Below are positions 11,300 to 20,347 of a stretch of DNA of 64,000 bases, piece after piece (the stretch's first letter is position 1; every line of letters begins with the position of its first letter). The translations under genes were made by a program, and so were the position numbers. The DNA lies in contig CAXKWD010000008.1 in assembly GCA_964059195.1 (NCBI GenBank), forward strand, positions 48,650,502 through 48,714,501, in the 5' to 3' direction. The stretch is from Ectobius pallidus (taxonomy: Eukaryota > Arthropoda > Insecta > Blattodea > Ectobiidae). A model generated the notes under the pieces. It ran no database searches. It was not told the DNA's origin and worked only from the letters and a program-made list of their open reading frames with translations.

Positions 11300-11450
11300 C
11301 AAAGGGCAGTGGTCAGTGGGGGTGGTCAGTGGTCAGTGGTCAGTGGGGTGGGGTGAACAGTGGTCAGCGGGGGTGGACAGTGGTCAGCCGAGGTGGACAG
11401 TGGTCAGCGGGGGGTGGTCTTCGGCGTGAGGAGTGGACAGTGGTCAGGGC
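11300..11450. repeat. G-rich minisatellite
   Basis: Degenerate tandem array of a GGTCAGTGG / GGACAGTGGTCAGCGGGGG unit. The plus strand is rich in G runs and could form G-quadruplexes. The spacing is irregular and there are no spacers, so it is not a CRISPR array. Confidence 0.85.
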
Positions 11451-11522
11451 GCCACCCGTGACGTCACACAGAAAACACAACTACTCCCGAGGTCGCCCTT
11501 GTTAGCATTTTGGTTTTTTACA

Positions 11523-11885
11523 TGCTTGTATCCATTATAATCCAGTAGCGTAAAACAAAGAATTAGATGAATCGGAAATAATTGCTACAAAAGGTTTTAT
11601 TGTTTTAATGGCTTCATTTGTTGCATAATATGACTATCCTAGGTTTTCCCCCTCGGCGGTGTTGTGCTTAAGTGGTGGGGGTAAAAATGTGAACCCCAAA
11701 GGGGTATTTTTGCGGTTTTACGATTATATCTCGTAACAAACTCACGATATCGAATACATGGTTCTATTAAAAGTTGTAGGGCTTCCAATTCTGCATTGAA
11801 TGAGACTAAACACATATTTTTTGGACAAGCCGTTCCCATACCACTGCTCATCAAAGTTGGACAAATTTTATATATTTATGAAAAA
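11523..11885 (+). repeat. Left arm of long inverted repeat
   Basis: Pairs with 14045-14398. Contains GATTATATCTCGTAACAAAC and an A/T-rich inner end. Just inside the arm, at 11887, is ACTAGTGGACCCGTGCTG, a phrase common at ends of insect repeats. Confidence 0.75.
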
Positions 11886-12626
11886 CTAGTGGACCCGTGC
11901 TGCTCTGCAGCATTTCTGAAAGAAGAAGAAGAAAATGTGTAGCCTTCATCGCTTTTCTTTTGTTAACTAAAAATTTCTCTAAAAAATGAAGAAAAGAAGA
12001 AGAAATTCTTGCACCCCAACACTATTTTGTTTGTTTGTTGTTATTATTAAAAATTTATCTTCTTTTTTCCTCTTCAGTTTTATAAAAATCGATTGTCCAC
12101 GCATAACTTTCCTCTCACTCAGCTGATTTGAGTGATACATTCGGCATGTTAAAGAGCTGTTTCTGGGGAGTGTTCTTATCCTATCACCAGCTGCGTATGT
12201 TAATTAGAGCCTGAGGTTTCGCCTCACAAAGTAACAGAATTTCCGTATCTCGAGGATGGTGGTAGTTGGGTGAATTCCAATGCCCGATAACATATCTATG
12301 CTTGAATACCATTCGTTGAAAAATGAAGAAAATTGGCCAAGAATACGGTAATAGAGATGAGTAAACATAGTTCAATAGCACTCCATTGTACTAGTCTTGT
12401 ACTTAGTAAATATATAAAATATTAAAATTGTAGAAAAGAAACACAAGTCTTCAAATCAATTAGTGATGATTTTATATCATAACAAAAATTGCAGTTAAGG
12501 GTAGGAATATGAAAAGGGGAAAAAAATAGGTAGGTATACAAATTTTACAGACGTCGACGTTTCATTGTCGTTGGGCCACTCGGCTCCTCAAAGTCTGTAA
12601 TTTCCGATAAGGAGTCCGACGCCCCA
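11886..12626. other. Non-genic interior of the inverted-repeat unit
   Basis: AT-rich, with GAAGAAGAAGAAA-type purine runs near 11920 and 11990. No coding sequence recognised before the stop of the XPG-like gene at 12627. Confidence 0.4.
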
Positions 12627-13830
12627 TCACTCGGTTCCTAAACATCTGTAATTGTCGTCGCCCCATATATGCAGTCCATCAGGTTCTTCAGTTGCATCTG
12701 GTGGGAAGGAGTTTGTGCAGGAGTTCCCCTTGCAGTTAGCACAAATCAATGAGCAAATAATCTCAGCCTTCCGACACCCACAACTATGTGCACACCCCTC
12801 GTTGCATTTCAGAAAATTGTGGAGAGAAGAGACTGTGGAGCTGGTTCCTTGGAGGTTAGAACGGGGTCAAACTTTGAAGCCTGCCATCCCCAGAGGAGCG
12901 GATCCATCTGGTGTCCTAAACACATTTGTACTTCTAGGTCAGGTCCCAAGCAATGTTGGCGGGCTGCTTCGGATGTTGGTGGTAGGGATGCCAGGATGAA
13001 TTTGGATTTCACGAAAGCTTTGGAAAACAGTTCGAATCGCAATTTACCTAAAGTATATCCTGCCCTGCCTCCATAGAGGGTTGTTAACTATCGTTGGCCA
13101 GCTTCGGCAATAGCTTCAGTTTGAGTGTCATGGTCGAAGAAAGGTTTGATTTCTTCGAGAAGACATCTATTTTCGACCAACAAATTGAACACCTTCTTGT
13201 TGCCTTGCCTTAAGATTGCCGAAGTTGTGTCACATCCACTTATGGTGTGGAGAAATATGAGTGGCCTTCTGATGTTAACTGCCGAAGCTGTTGGGATTTT
13301 TGATGGGGTCGTTCCTCTTCCAGGTTTTGAGAAATATATGTTTGTTGATGGTGTGGCTAGGGCAATGAACATTATGAGGAGGTCCGTATCTTCACGAACT
13401 ACCACAACCTTCTCATGCTCCTGTGATACCTCAAGGGCCATAGCAACAATCAGGTGCTTTACTGAGAAGCCTTCACCTTCAAGCCTCTCACAGTAAGCAA
13501 GGTAATAAGACGTGCTTTATTTCTGTCGTTGGAAAGGAATTGCTCATGGTCACCACCATTAACTCGGTAAAGATGACCTCAGGAGTAGTATGTATTTTGC
13601 TTCGGCGGAGGCGCTCAGCAGATTTGATGCTCTTGGTGGGCCATCGGGGTAGCCATCAAACACCACACTTTTCGCATTTCTGTTGTAGTGTCTTTTTAGG
13701 TAGTCAACGCATCTGGTTAGGAATAAGTGGAATGTTTCACCATTCTTCCACACAACCCGGTGGAGAAGAAATCCATCATCGATGACAAAAGCTACTTCTT
13801 CCAGGTTTACCTGATTCAGCTATGTGAAGA
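12627..13830 (-). pseudogene. XPG/FEN1-like (PIN-type) protein with Cys-cluster tail, copy 1
   Basis: Reading downward from about 13830: FVIDDGFLLHRVVWKNG, then SVVFDGYPDGPP (13700-13600), which resembles the FDG motif of the XPG N-region. After a frameshift near 13560 comes a VVVVREDTDLLIMFIAL stretch (13395-13340), then LIFLHTISGCDTTSAILRQG (about 13255). These resemble the XPG I-region E-D-(S/T)-D-L-L and the G-C-D motifs. The C-terminal part has LASLPPTSEAARQHCL with DPLLWGW (12990-12880) and ends in a Cys cluster with eight Cys (about 12690-12810). The same order occurs at 52855-53938. Nuclease activity is inferred from motif resemblance only. I know this as a recurrent uncharacterised arthropod protein. 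Confidence 0.6.
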
Positions 13831-14044
13831 AGTCATATTACACTGACTTGGGAGTCTTCCTCATTCCAACTGCATCGTTGACCAAACTTTAAGGTAGAAC
13901 TTTACGGAAACGACTGGTCCAACAAATTCACTTTTAATCTCATGGAACGCAAAATGTATTCCTTTATTACTTTTGTATGGATCACTTTATTGATACATGG
14001 GTTAGGTTAGATGATATTACCAAAAAGCAGAAGTTAAAACGAAA

Positions 14045-14398
14045 ATTTTTCGTAAATATGTAAACTTTGTCCAACTTTGATGAGCAGTAGTATGAAAACG
14101 GGTTGTCCAAGAAATATGAGTTTAGTCTCATTCAATCCAAAATTTAATGCTCTACAACTTTTAATGGGACCATGTTTTCGATTTAATGAGTCTTTTACAA
14201 GATATAACCGTTAAACCGCAACATTACCCCTTTGGGGGTCACATTTTTACCCCCTACCGCTTAAGCACAACTCCGCAGGGGGGGGAACCTAGGATAGTCA
14301 TATTGGGCAACAAATGAAGCCATTGAAACAATAAAACCTTTTGTAACAATTATTTCCGATTTGGATTTTAATTCTACTGGGCTAATATACAAGTTAAA
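14045..14398 (-). repeat. Right arm of long inverted repeat
   Basis: Inverse copy of 11523-11885. It contains a G run (GGGGGGGG, about 14278) where the left arm has C-rich sequence. Confidence 0.75.
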
Positions 14399-15637
14399 AA
14401 TAAAAGCTTCTACCCCACCTTTTGCATCATACAATACCTCCTCTACTGACTGGCCTATCATGGATTCAACGAGATTCGATCCCTAGTCCCAGTGGTGGCA
14501 GGCGAGCGGTCTAACCACTAACCATGGAGCCGTAAACTGTAAATAATTTGACGGCGAATACTTAAAACTGGCGTATTTAAAATGTTTAAAACTCGCATTA
14601 AAGTTTAATGTAATTTTACGTGAGATAGGTGACAACAGAGATGTTAACAATTCAGTGTTATTTTACGCTTGAATTATTTCGCAATTCATGTTTTCACATT
14701 TCATATTCAAAATTTATATAAAACTGAAATGAACATTATTTAATTCTACTTTTGGGTTCATTTGATGCTTGATGTAATTTAAAATTAATTTCAGTTTCAA
14801 AGTTTAAAATATAACATTTTAATTAGACATTTTAGCCAAAAGAACTTATTAAAACTAGACTGTATGCAATTTCGTCAAACTGAAGTGGAAATACCTTTCA
14901 ATTGCTACTTCACTCGTACGTATTAACCCATTATTCGCTTCGAAGGGTGTAAAATAACGACAGAAGTACTATATTTGATGATATATCCAAATCACACTTC
15001 TCAACTTTTGAGTACATGCATATCCTTTATTAATTTTATTTGGAAATTCTTCTATAGCGGAGGAAAGAAACTTTCGTCAAAATAAAACAAAAACAAAAAC
15101 CGCAATATTATCTGCATTGTCCTCTTGTTAAGATAGGATATTATTTCCCACTTACGTTTTATTTCCGTAGGCGTTTTTCGTGCGGTGTATTTAAATTATT
15201 AATCAATACATCCCGGGAAGCAAATGCTCTAGATGATAACAGTTCGATCCAATATTATATTACATGAGTATTATGTTGTCGAGTGATATTTTTCCTGCAA
15301 TAGGTAACTTTCTAACATGGGATTTAATTTTAAGGAAAAAGAATGACAGTTTCATTGGCAAAATAAACAAAGTAAAAGTGTAAATGTGTCTAGGAAGGCA
15401 ATAGGAATATCAACGTCAGGGTCATTAGTAATGACGTGTGAACTGCTAGTCAGTGTGATGAATACAGTGGACAGACAAGCATCATGAAGTCGTACTTCCA
15501 ATCTGCTTCTGTACATCGTAATACAGTATTATAAAGGTATTTCTATTCAAGCTCTCCTTAATATTAGGAATAATTACTTTTCCATCAACATTTTAAATTG
15601 TAAAAACTAAGCACTTGTGTTATTAGTAAGTGGAATG
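14399..15637. other. Non-genic AT-rich stretch
   Basis: Contains a phrase resembling a tRNA-type B box (GAGATTCGATCCCTAGTCCC near 14469), possibly a SINE remnant. Otherwise I see no coding sequence, RNA gene or clear repeat up to the duplication of the next MITE at 15638. Confidence 0.4.
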
Positions 15638-15953
15638 GTATAGGCCAGTAGCGAAACCAGAAAATAATTTCGGGGAGGATCGAAAGTGCCGGGGGTTTGG
15701 AGGGTATTCCATACACCCAAGAAATGAGGACACGGGGGTTCACTCCCGGAAAATTTTTAAATATTGAACTAATAAAAATCACATTTTATGCTATTTTAGC
15801 ACTGAAAAACTAGTTAGCATATTTGCTTACTATACTCTTAGATATGCGAACTTAAAGAAGAAATCGTTACCTAAGGTATAATAGTTATTACGATTTATAA
15901 CAAAAGTAAAATAACTTGTGGAGCAGCGGAAATAATAGGCCAACATTTATAAG

Positions 15954-16279
15954 AGAATGTTATAGGAGAAATGTCAACTGTACAATAACATTGGGAGCCC
16001 GGTCACAAAAATCACTAATTAGTGTGCCTCACAGTACTGCATATGACATAACTTGTCTGTCTGTGAGGTAGACCATTGGGGCAATCAGTCATGGGAGAGA
16101 GGTTCCATCCGGCGCTGTGAATTGAACTCCGGCTTAGCTCAGTTGGTAGAGCATTGGCGCGAATAGCCAAAGGTCCTGGGTTCAAGTCCCAGTGTCGGAG
16201 GATTTTTTCCCCTATAACATTCTCATGTAATGTCTAACAGAGACAATAATCTGTGTTTCTTGAAAGCTAATATATCTAT
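15954..16279 (+). mobile_element. tRNA-like SINE inserted in the hAT-like MITE
   Basis: Flanked by exact 13 bp direct repeats CAACATTTATAAG (15941-15953 and 16280-16292), a length typical of LINE-machinery target duplications. It contains a tRNA-like sequence at 16128-16200. Short inverted sequences GAATGTTATAGG (15955) and CCTATAACATTC (16211) frame most of it. There is no clear poly-A tail, so the SINE assignment rests on the duplication and tRNA part. Confidence 0.6.
16128..16200 (+). tRNA. tRNA-like sequence within a SINE (probable tRNA pseudogene)
   Basis: The cloverleaf parts are clear. The D arm is TAGCTCAGTTGGTAGAGC (an A-box match), the anticodon stem is TTGGC/GCCAA, and the T arm is CTGGGTTCAAGTCCCAG (a B-box match). 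The acceptor stem pairs at six of seven positions (last pair T-T). The anticodon would read GAA (Phe), but position 33 is C instead of the invariant T. That and its location inside a 13 bp-flanked insertion argue for a SINE head rather than a working tRNA gene. Confidence 0.55.
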
Positions 16280-17531
16280 CAACATTTATAAGTTTATTAT
16301 TCCATTATCAGATAAAATATTGAAATATATGACAAAATGGAGCTTAAATAACTTGAATAGAATTTTATGTTTTCAGTTGGGGGGGGGGGGTCCGGATCCC
16401 CTGGACCCCCTCTTCTCTACGCCACTGGTTTAGGCCTATGAAACGATTAAAAAACGGGCGGAGTGAATAAAATACAGTAAATGCTCTTACTGCAAAATTT
16501 TAAGTAAACACTGATATTTTAGTGAATAAAATATTTCAGTAAATACTGTTGCTTATTAGTAATCAGTACATACTAGATCAAGTATTCCTAATGCAAAATA
16601 AATGTGAATAATAAATTTTTACTTATCAATACCAGTAAATACTGTGGAATTTCCAAGTGTGGTACAGACCTTGCAGGTGGGAATAGATTAAACTCAGAGA
16701 TCCATAGGCTCATTCTTATGATTTGGAGAAAGGAGGAATTGCCGAAGCAATGGAAAGAATCTATTATTATACCGATCCATAAAAAGGGAGATAGGGTCGA
16801 ATGTAATAACTATTGAGGAATTTCTCTCTTATCAACATTGTACAAAATTCTTTCTAATATACTGCTGTCAAGATTAACCTCATATGCAGACAAAACCATA
16901 GGAAATCACCAATGTGGATTTAGGCGAAATAGATAATATAACTTTTATTCGCCAAATCTTGGAGAAAAAGTGGGAGTATAATAAGTCTTTTCACCAGCTG
17001 TATATGGATTTTAAAAAAGCATATGATTCAGTTAGGCAAGAAAAACTGTACAATATCCTCATTGAGTTTGGGATAACAAAGAAGTTAGTTACGCTGATCA
17101 AAATGTGTATTAATGAAACCTATAGCAGAGTCAGGGTAGGGAAATTTGTATCAGATAGGTTTGCCATTAGAAGCGGCTTGAAGCAAGGAGATGCAGTATC
17201 ACCTTTACTTTTTAATTTCGCATTGGAATATATCATTAGGAAAGTTCAGGAAAACAACGTAGGCCTAGAATTAAATGGTAGTCACCCGATTTTAGCTTAT
17301 GAAGATGACGTTTGCTTGTTGGGCGATGGCGTAAATACAATCGAGAGAAATGCAGAAAGTCTTTTCGATGCCTGCAGGAATGTTGGATAAGAAATTAATA
17401 CAGAAAAAACTAAGTATATGGTCATGGAACGTCAAAATAATGCTCCACAAAATATTAGAATAGCCGGTAAATCGTTCGAACAAGTGGAGGAATTTAAATA
17501 TCTGGGACAGGAATTCCAGACACAAATAATA

Positions 17532-18251
17532 CGAGGCGTGTTTTTTAAGTGAGTACCGTTTTGGAATTAAAAAAAGACGTGCAAAGATATCGCAATAATT
17601 TTATTTTTACATGAAAGCCTGTACCTTAATCTACTTTTCTACATAATTTCCGTGAATATTGAGGCACTTGTCATAACGTGGCACCAGTTTTTGAATACCC
17701 TCCTCATAAAATTCTGCCGCCTGACAATTTCCGGTAATTCAAGTTCTCGGTCACAATGCGATACAAAACACTACGAGAATATTGAGGAAACCAGTCGCAC
17801 ATTGATGAAATTGTAAAGCGTCTGTTTTCTCTCACCTTTTCTTCCACTTTCTGCACCAAATCTTCATTAAAGACCGAAGGACGCCCACTCCGTTCTTCAT
17901 CATGCACATTTGTGCGGCCATGTTTAAATGCTCTCACCCATTTCCTTACCATTCTATCACTCATAATGTTTTGTCCGTAAACTTCACAGATCTCACGATG
18001 AATATCGATCGGTTTTACGCCTTTAGCACTAAGAAATCGTATAACAGCCCGTACTTCACAATCGGCGGGACTCACGATTGTCGGAGGCATCTTAAACACT
18101 CAGTAAACAACGTATACAATGAAGAATCAGACTGTAATGGCGTCAGTGCGTAGACAAGAGATGTAGGTAACCATAAAAATAAAATTATTGCGATATCTTT
18201 GCACGTCTTTTTTTAATTCCAAAACGGTACTTACTTTAAAAACACGCCTCG
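17532..18251 (-). mobile_element. Internally deleted mariner with long inverted ends
   Basis: Inverted termini of about 78 bp start CGAGGCGTGTTTTTTAAGTG at 17532 and end with the complement at 18251. A TA lies on each side (17530-17531, 18252-18253). At 720 bp it lacks the catalytic core but keeps the N-terminal HTH ORF and the C-terminal tail of the transposase. The termini differ at only a few positions, so it is younger than the LINE it interrupts. Confidence 0.9.
17704..18099 (-). CDS. Mariner transposase N-terminal HTH protein (131 codons)
   Basis: Opens with Met at 18099. CEVRAVIRFLSAKGVKPIDI and GQNIMSDRMVRKWVRAF form the first HTH, and a GRPS linker at about residue 71 precedes a second HTH-like part (VRENRRFTISSMCDWF). 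This is the paired-like DNA-binding region that recognises mariner ends. After residue 124 it jumps to sequence ending in a stop, where the catalytic domain is deleted. The C-terminal DKCLNIHGNYVEK is readable in another frame at about 17690-17640. An intact DNA-binding fragment could compete for element ends; that is inference. Confidence 0.7.
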   Translation of the reverse strand: MFKMPPTIVSPADCEVRAVIRFLSAKGVKPIDIHREICEVYGQNIMSDRMVRKWVRAFKHGRTNVHDEERSGRPSVFNEDLVQKVEEKVRENRRFTISSMCDWFPQYSRSVLYRIVTENLNYRKLSGGRIL

Positions 18252-18890
18252 TATTAAGGCAGAAGTTAAGTGTAGACTCAAATAAGGAAATGCTTGTTTT
18301 TATGCAGTTTAGAAACTTTTATCGTCTCGTCTTCTGTCCAGAAATCTAAAAATTAAGATTTATAAGACTATTATCCCGCCGGTTGTATCAAATGAATGTT
18401 AGCCATGGTCGCTAGCTGATCAGGAAGAACATAGCCTGAGAGTGTTTGGAAACTGGGTGCTTAGAAAAATATTTGGGTCCAAGAGGGATGAAAATGGGGA
18501 CTGTAGAAAATTGCATAACGACGAGCTTCAGGACCTGTACGCTTCACCGGATATAGTAAGAGTAATTAATTCGCGAATGATGAAGTGGGCTGGACATGTT
18601 GCACGCCTGGGGGAGGAATGATTTACTGTATCTCAAAAGTATTGACTGGGAGACCCGAAGGGAAAAGACCACTTGAAAGACCTAGACGTAGGTGGGAGGA
18701 CAATATTAGAACAGGTTTATGGGAAGTAGGATTTGTGGAGGATGATGGGATGGAGTTAGCACAGAATAGGGTTGAATGGCGGACTCAGGTAAGTGGGGCA
18801 ATGAACCTTCGGGTTCCATAAATAGATAATATTCCTTTAGCTTGCTTAGGAATTGTCTATTGCCATTGAGTAAGTAAGTAAGTAAGAAAG

Positions 18891-20318
18891 GTACAGATCT
18901 TGCTGAAGATTGGATGGAATTGTAATGCCTTATATGAAATGCTTGTTTTTACAAGAATTAGGAAGCACAAAGTGTAGAGGGAGTGAATAGAGACCCAAGA
19001 AGATGATTATTACAATTTATTTAGATTAAGAAAGGAAAATTTGGAGTGGCTTACTTCACACTTCATGGACAAAAATATTGAAATACGTAGCGAACAGGTA
19101 GAAGACATAAATTTTTCATTTTTAAGTGATCCAGGCTATCAGAATCAGAATTCATAGTACTTAATGGTGATCGAACAATTTATCTGTGTATCAGGCCATT
19201 AAGTAAACAAATTCATAATTTTGTTTTCTTGTTTTTATTTAATGACCATGGCCAATCGTAATTAGTATTCAGGTTCTAAATCTCACAGTTTTATTTTGTT
19301 TATTTTAAACTAGCAGGTGCCCGTGATTTCGCCATTGTTTATTAATATAATCGCTATATTTCTTAATAATTTATTTAATGGGAAAAATTAAAGCTTACAC
19401 AGCTTAAAATAAGTTTTCTTAATTAACTAATTTTATTATTAATTGTATTGTTAGACGTAGTAAATAAATAATTAAAACTACTAAACGAATTATGTACTGC
19501 AATATGGGCATACAGAATGAAATTGAAATGTGTAAAACGAACCATAGCATTATGAACCCTACTTATATGCAAATCATTCATAAACAAATAAAAGATTAAT
19601 AATTAAACAAATAAAAACCCAGCTTCGGGGTGCATTCCACGATTAGAGTGCGCCGTCCGGGAAGACCTCAGACTCGAGTTCCTGGCTCAAACTACCCCCC
19701 CCCCGCATAGTGAGTTTCGTCCAAATTGAACAAGTTTTCCCATTCATACCTACATTCATAATCTCCGTTCCGTCCACCTATGTTGAAAATTTCAGTTCTC
19801 TTCGTGCCGTAATGTTATAAACAAATAAATGAAAAAGAGCGTGCTAACAAAATCGAAGCGATCGACATCTCCATGCGTTATGTTGAAAAAATCTATTTTC
19901 GCGATGATCTTCTTCCCCTGTTGCTATGGCAAAAGATGAAGGCCAATCATTATTAATTTCACAATTGAAAAGTAGCCTGTTACTAAAATTTGGAGCTACA
20001 ATACTGAAAAAATAATGTTTTCTGATAGTTTTTTTTTTGGGGGGGGGGCTCATAATTCTCGATCAAAAGCAAAAATTGAAAATCCGGCTTCTAGGTGCAG
20101 TCAGACACCCTTTAATCCATCTATGTAAAACATAAAATCTCTATGTGCTCTAGATCTTGCTGGGTATCACACTTAGACAAACAAACAGACAGGAAGACAA
20201 ACACTTCCTCTTATTACATGTAGATATCATGACCTACTTTAAGTAATCATTGCTCGCTACAAGTAGTTTGCAGGGCTAAGCAGGTAGTAACTACAATTGT
20301 TTATCCAGTATTAATTTA
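18891..20318. other. AT-rich region with repeat fragments and one short unknown ORF
   Basis: A short plus-strand open stretch at 19002-19157 reads DDYYNLFRLRKENLEWLTSH and ends at a stop. It looks like the start of a PIF/Harbinger-type protein but is too short to assign. From 19305 (CTAGCAGGTGCCCGTGATTT) to about 20225 (ACAAACAGACAGGAAGACAA) the sequence resembles the non-coding ends of RTE-related insect repeats. No other gene seen. Confidence 0.35.
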
Positions 20319-20347
20319 TAATAGTAGTAGTAGTAGTAGTAGTAGTA
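20319..20347. repeat. (GTA)n microsatellite, tail of the adjacent LINE
   Basis: About nine GTA/AGT triplets directly next to the 3' end of the minus-strand LINE that starts at 20348. On that strand it is a (TAC)n tail. Confidence 0.8.

Larger units (their letters stand above)
11500..14398. mobile_element. Unit with about 360 bp inverted repeats carrying an XPG/FEN1-like gene
   Basis: Sequence from 11523 to 11885 is repeated in inverse orientation at 14045-14398, with substitutions and small indels. Shared blocks include AATCGGAAATAATTG, ATGGCTTCATTTGTTG, GACTATCCTAGGTT, TGTGCTTAAG and CATCAAAGTTGGACAAA. Between the arms the only gene I can read is the minus-strand XPG-like gene at 12627-13830. 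The outer limits are fuzzy (weak similarity out to about 11500) and I cannot identify a target-site duplication. This is either a DNA transposon with long inverted ends or two inverted copies of a repeat flanking the gene. Confidence 0.65.
15646..16427. mobile_element. hAT-like MITE with nested SINE
   Basis: Ends are CAGTAGCG (15646) and CGCCACTG (16420-16427), short inverted termini of the hAT type (CAGNG). They are flanked by 8 bp direct repeats, GTATAGGC (15638-15645) and GTTTAGGC (16428-16435), matching 7 of 8, the length hAT elements produce. G-rich or C-rich blocks lie close to both ends. The 782 bp include a 326 bp later insertion (15954-16279), leaving a MITE of about 450 bp without coding capacity. 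Confidence 0.65.
16650..18819 (+). pseudogene. LINE reverse transcriptase and C-terminal domain
   Basis: Contains RT motifs IPIHKKGD, LYMDFKKAYDSVRQEKL (about 17010), GLKQGDAVSPLLFNF (about 17180) and a mutated active site YEDDVCLLG (about 17300; normally A/Y-A-D-D). The thumb, EEFKYLGQ, is at 17490. After the mariner, FGNWVLRKIFG (about 18440), MMKWAGHVARLGEE (about 18580) and GRPEGKRPLERPRRRWEDN (18650-18705) lead to AMNLRVP and a stop at 18819. That ending is typical of a very abundant insect LINE family. Stops occur at 16815 and 17388, among other breaks. Confidence 0.85.
16650..18890 (+). mobile_element. 5'-truncated LINE with (TAAG)n tail, split by a mariner
   Basis: Readable from the start of the reverse transcriptase (LILMIWRKEELPKQWKESII, about 16715) to a characteristic C-terminus and a tail of TAAG units (about 18872-18890). 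A 720 bp mariner (17532-18251) interrupts it at a TA, and the LINE reading resumes on the other side. The endonuclease and ORF1 are missing, as expected from incomplete reverse transcription. Confidence 0.85.

Noticed and set aside
11300..11450. Possible CRISPR array
   Set aside because: Repeat units are contiguous and variable with no unique spacers; eukaryotic context.
12652..12999. Plus-strand ORFs (12652-13076)
   Set aside because: Antisense to the C-terminal part of the XPG-like gene, whose minus-strand reading matches copy 2.
16128..16200. Functional tRNA-Phe gene
   Set aside because: C at position 33, mismatch in the acceptor stem and location inside a retroposed insert argue against a working gene.
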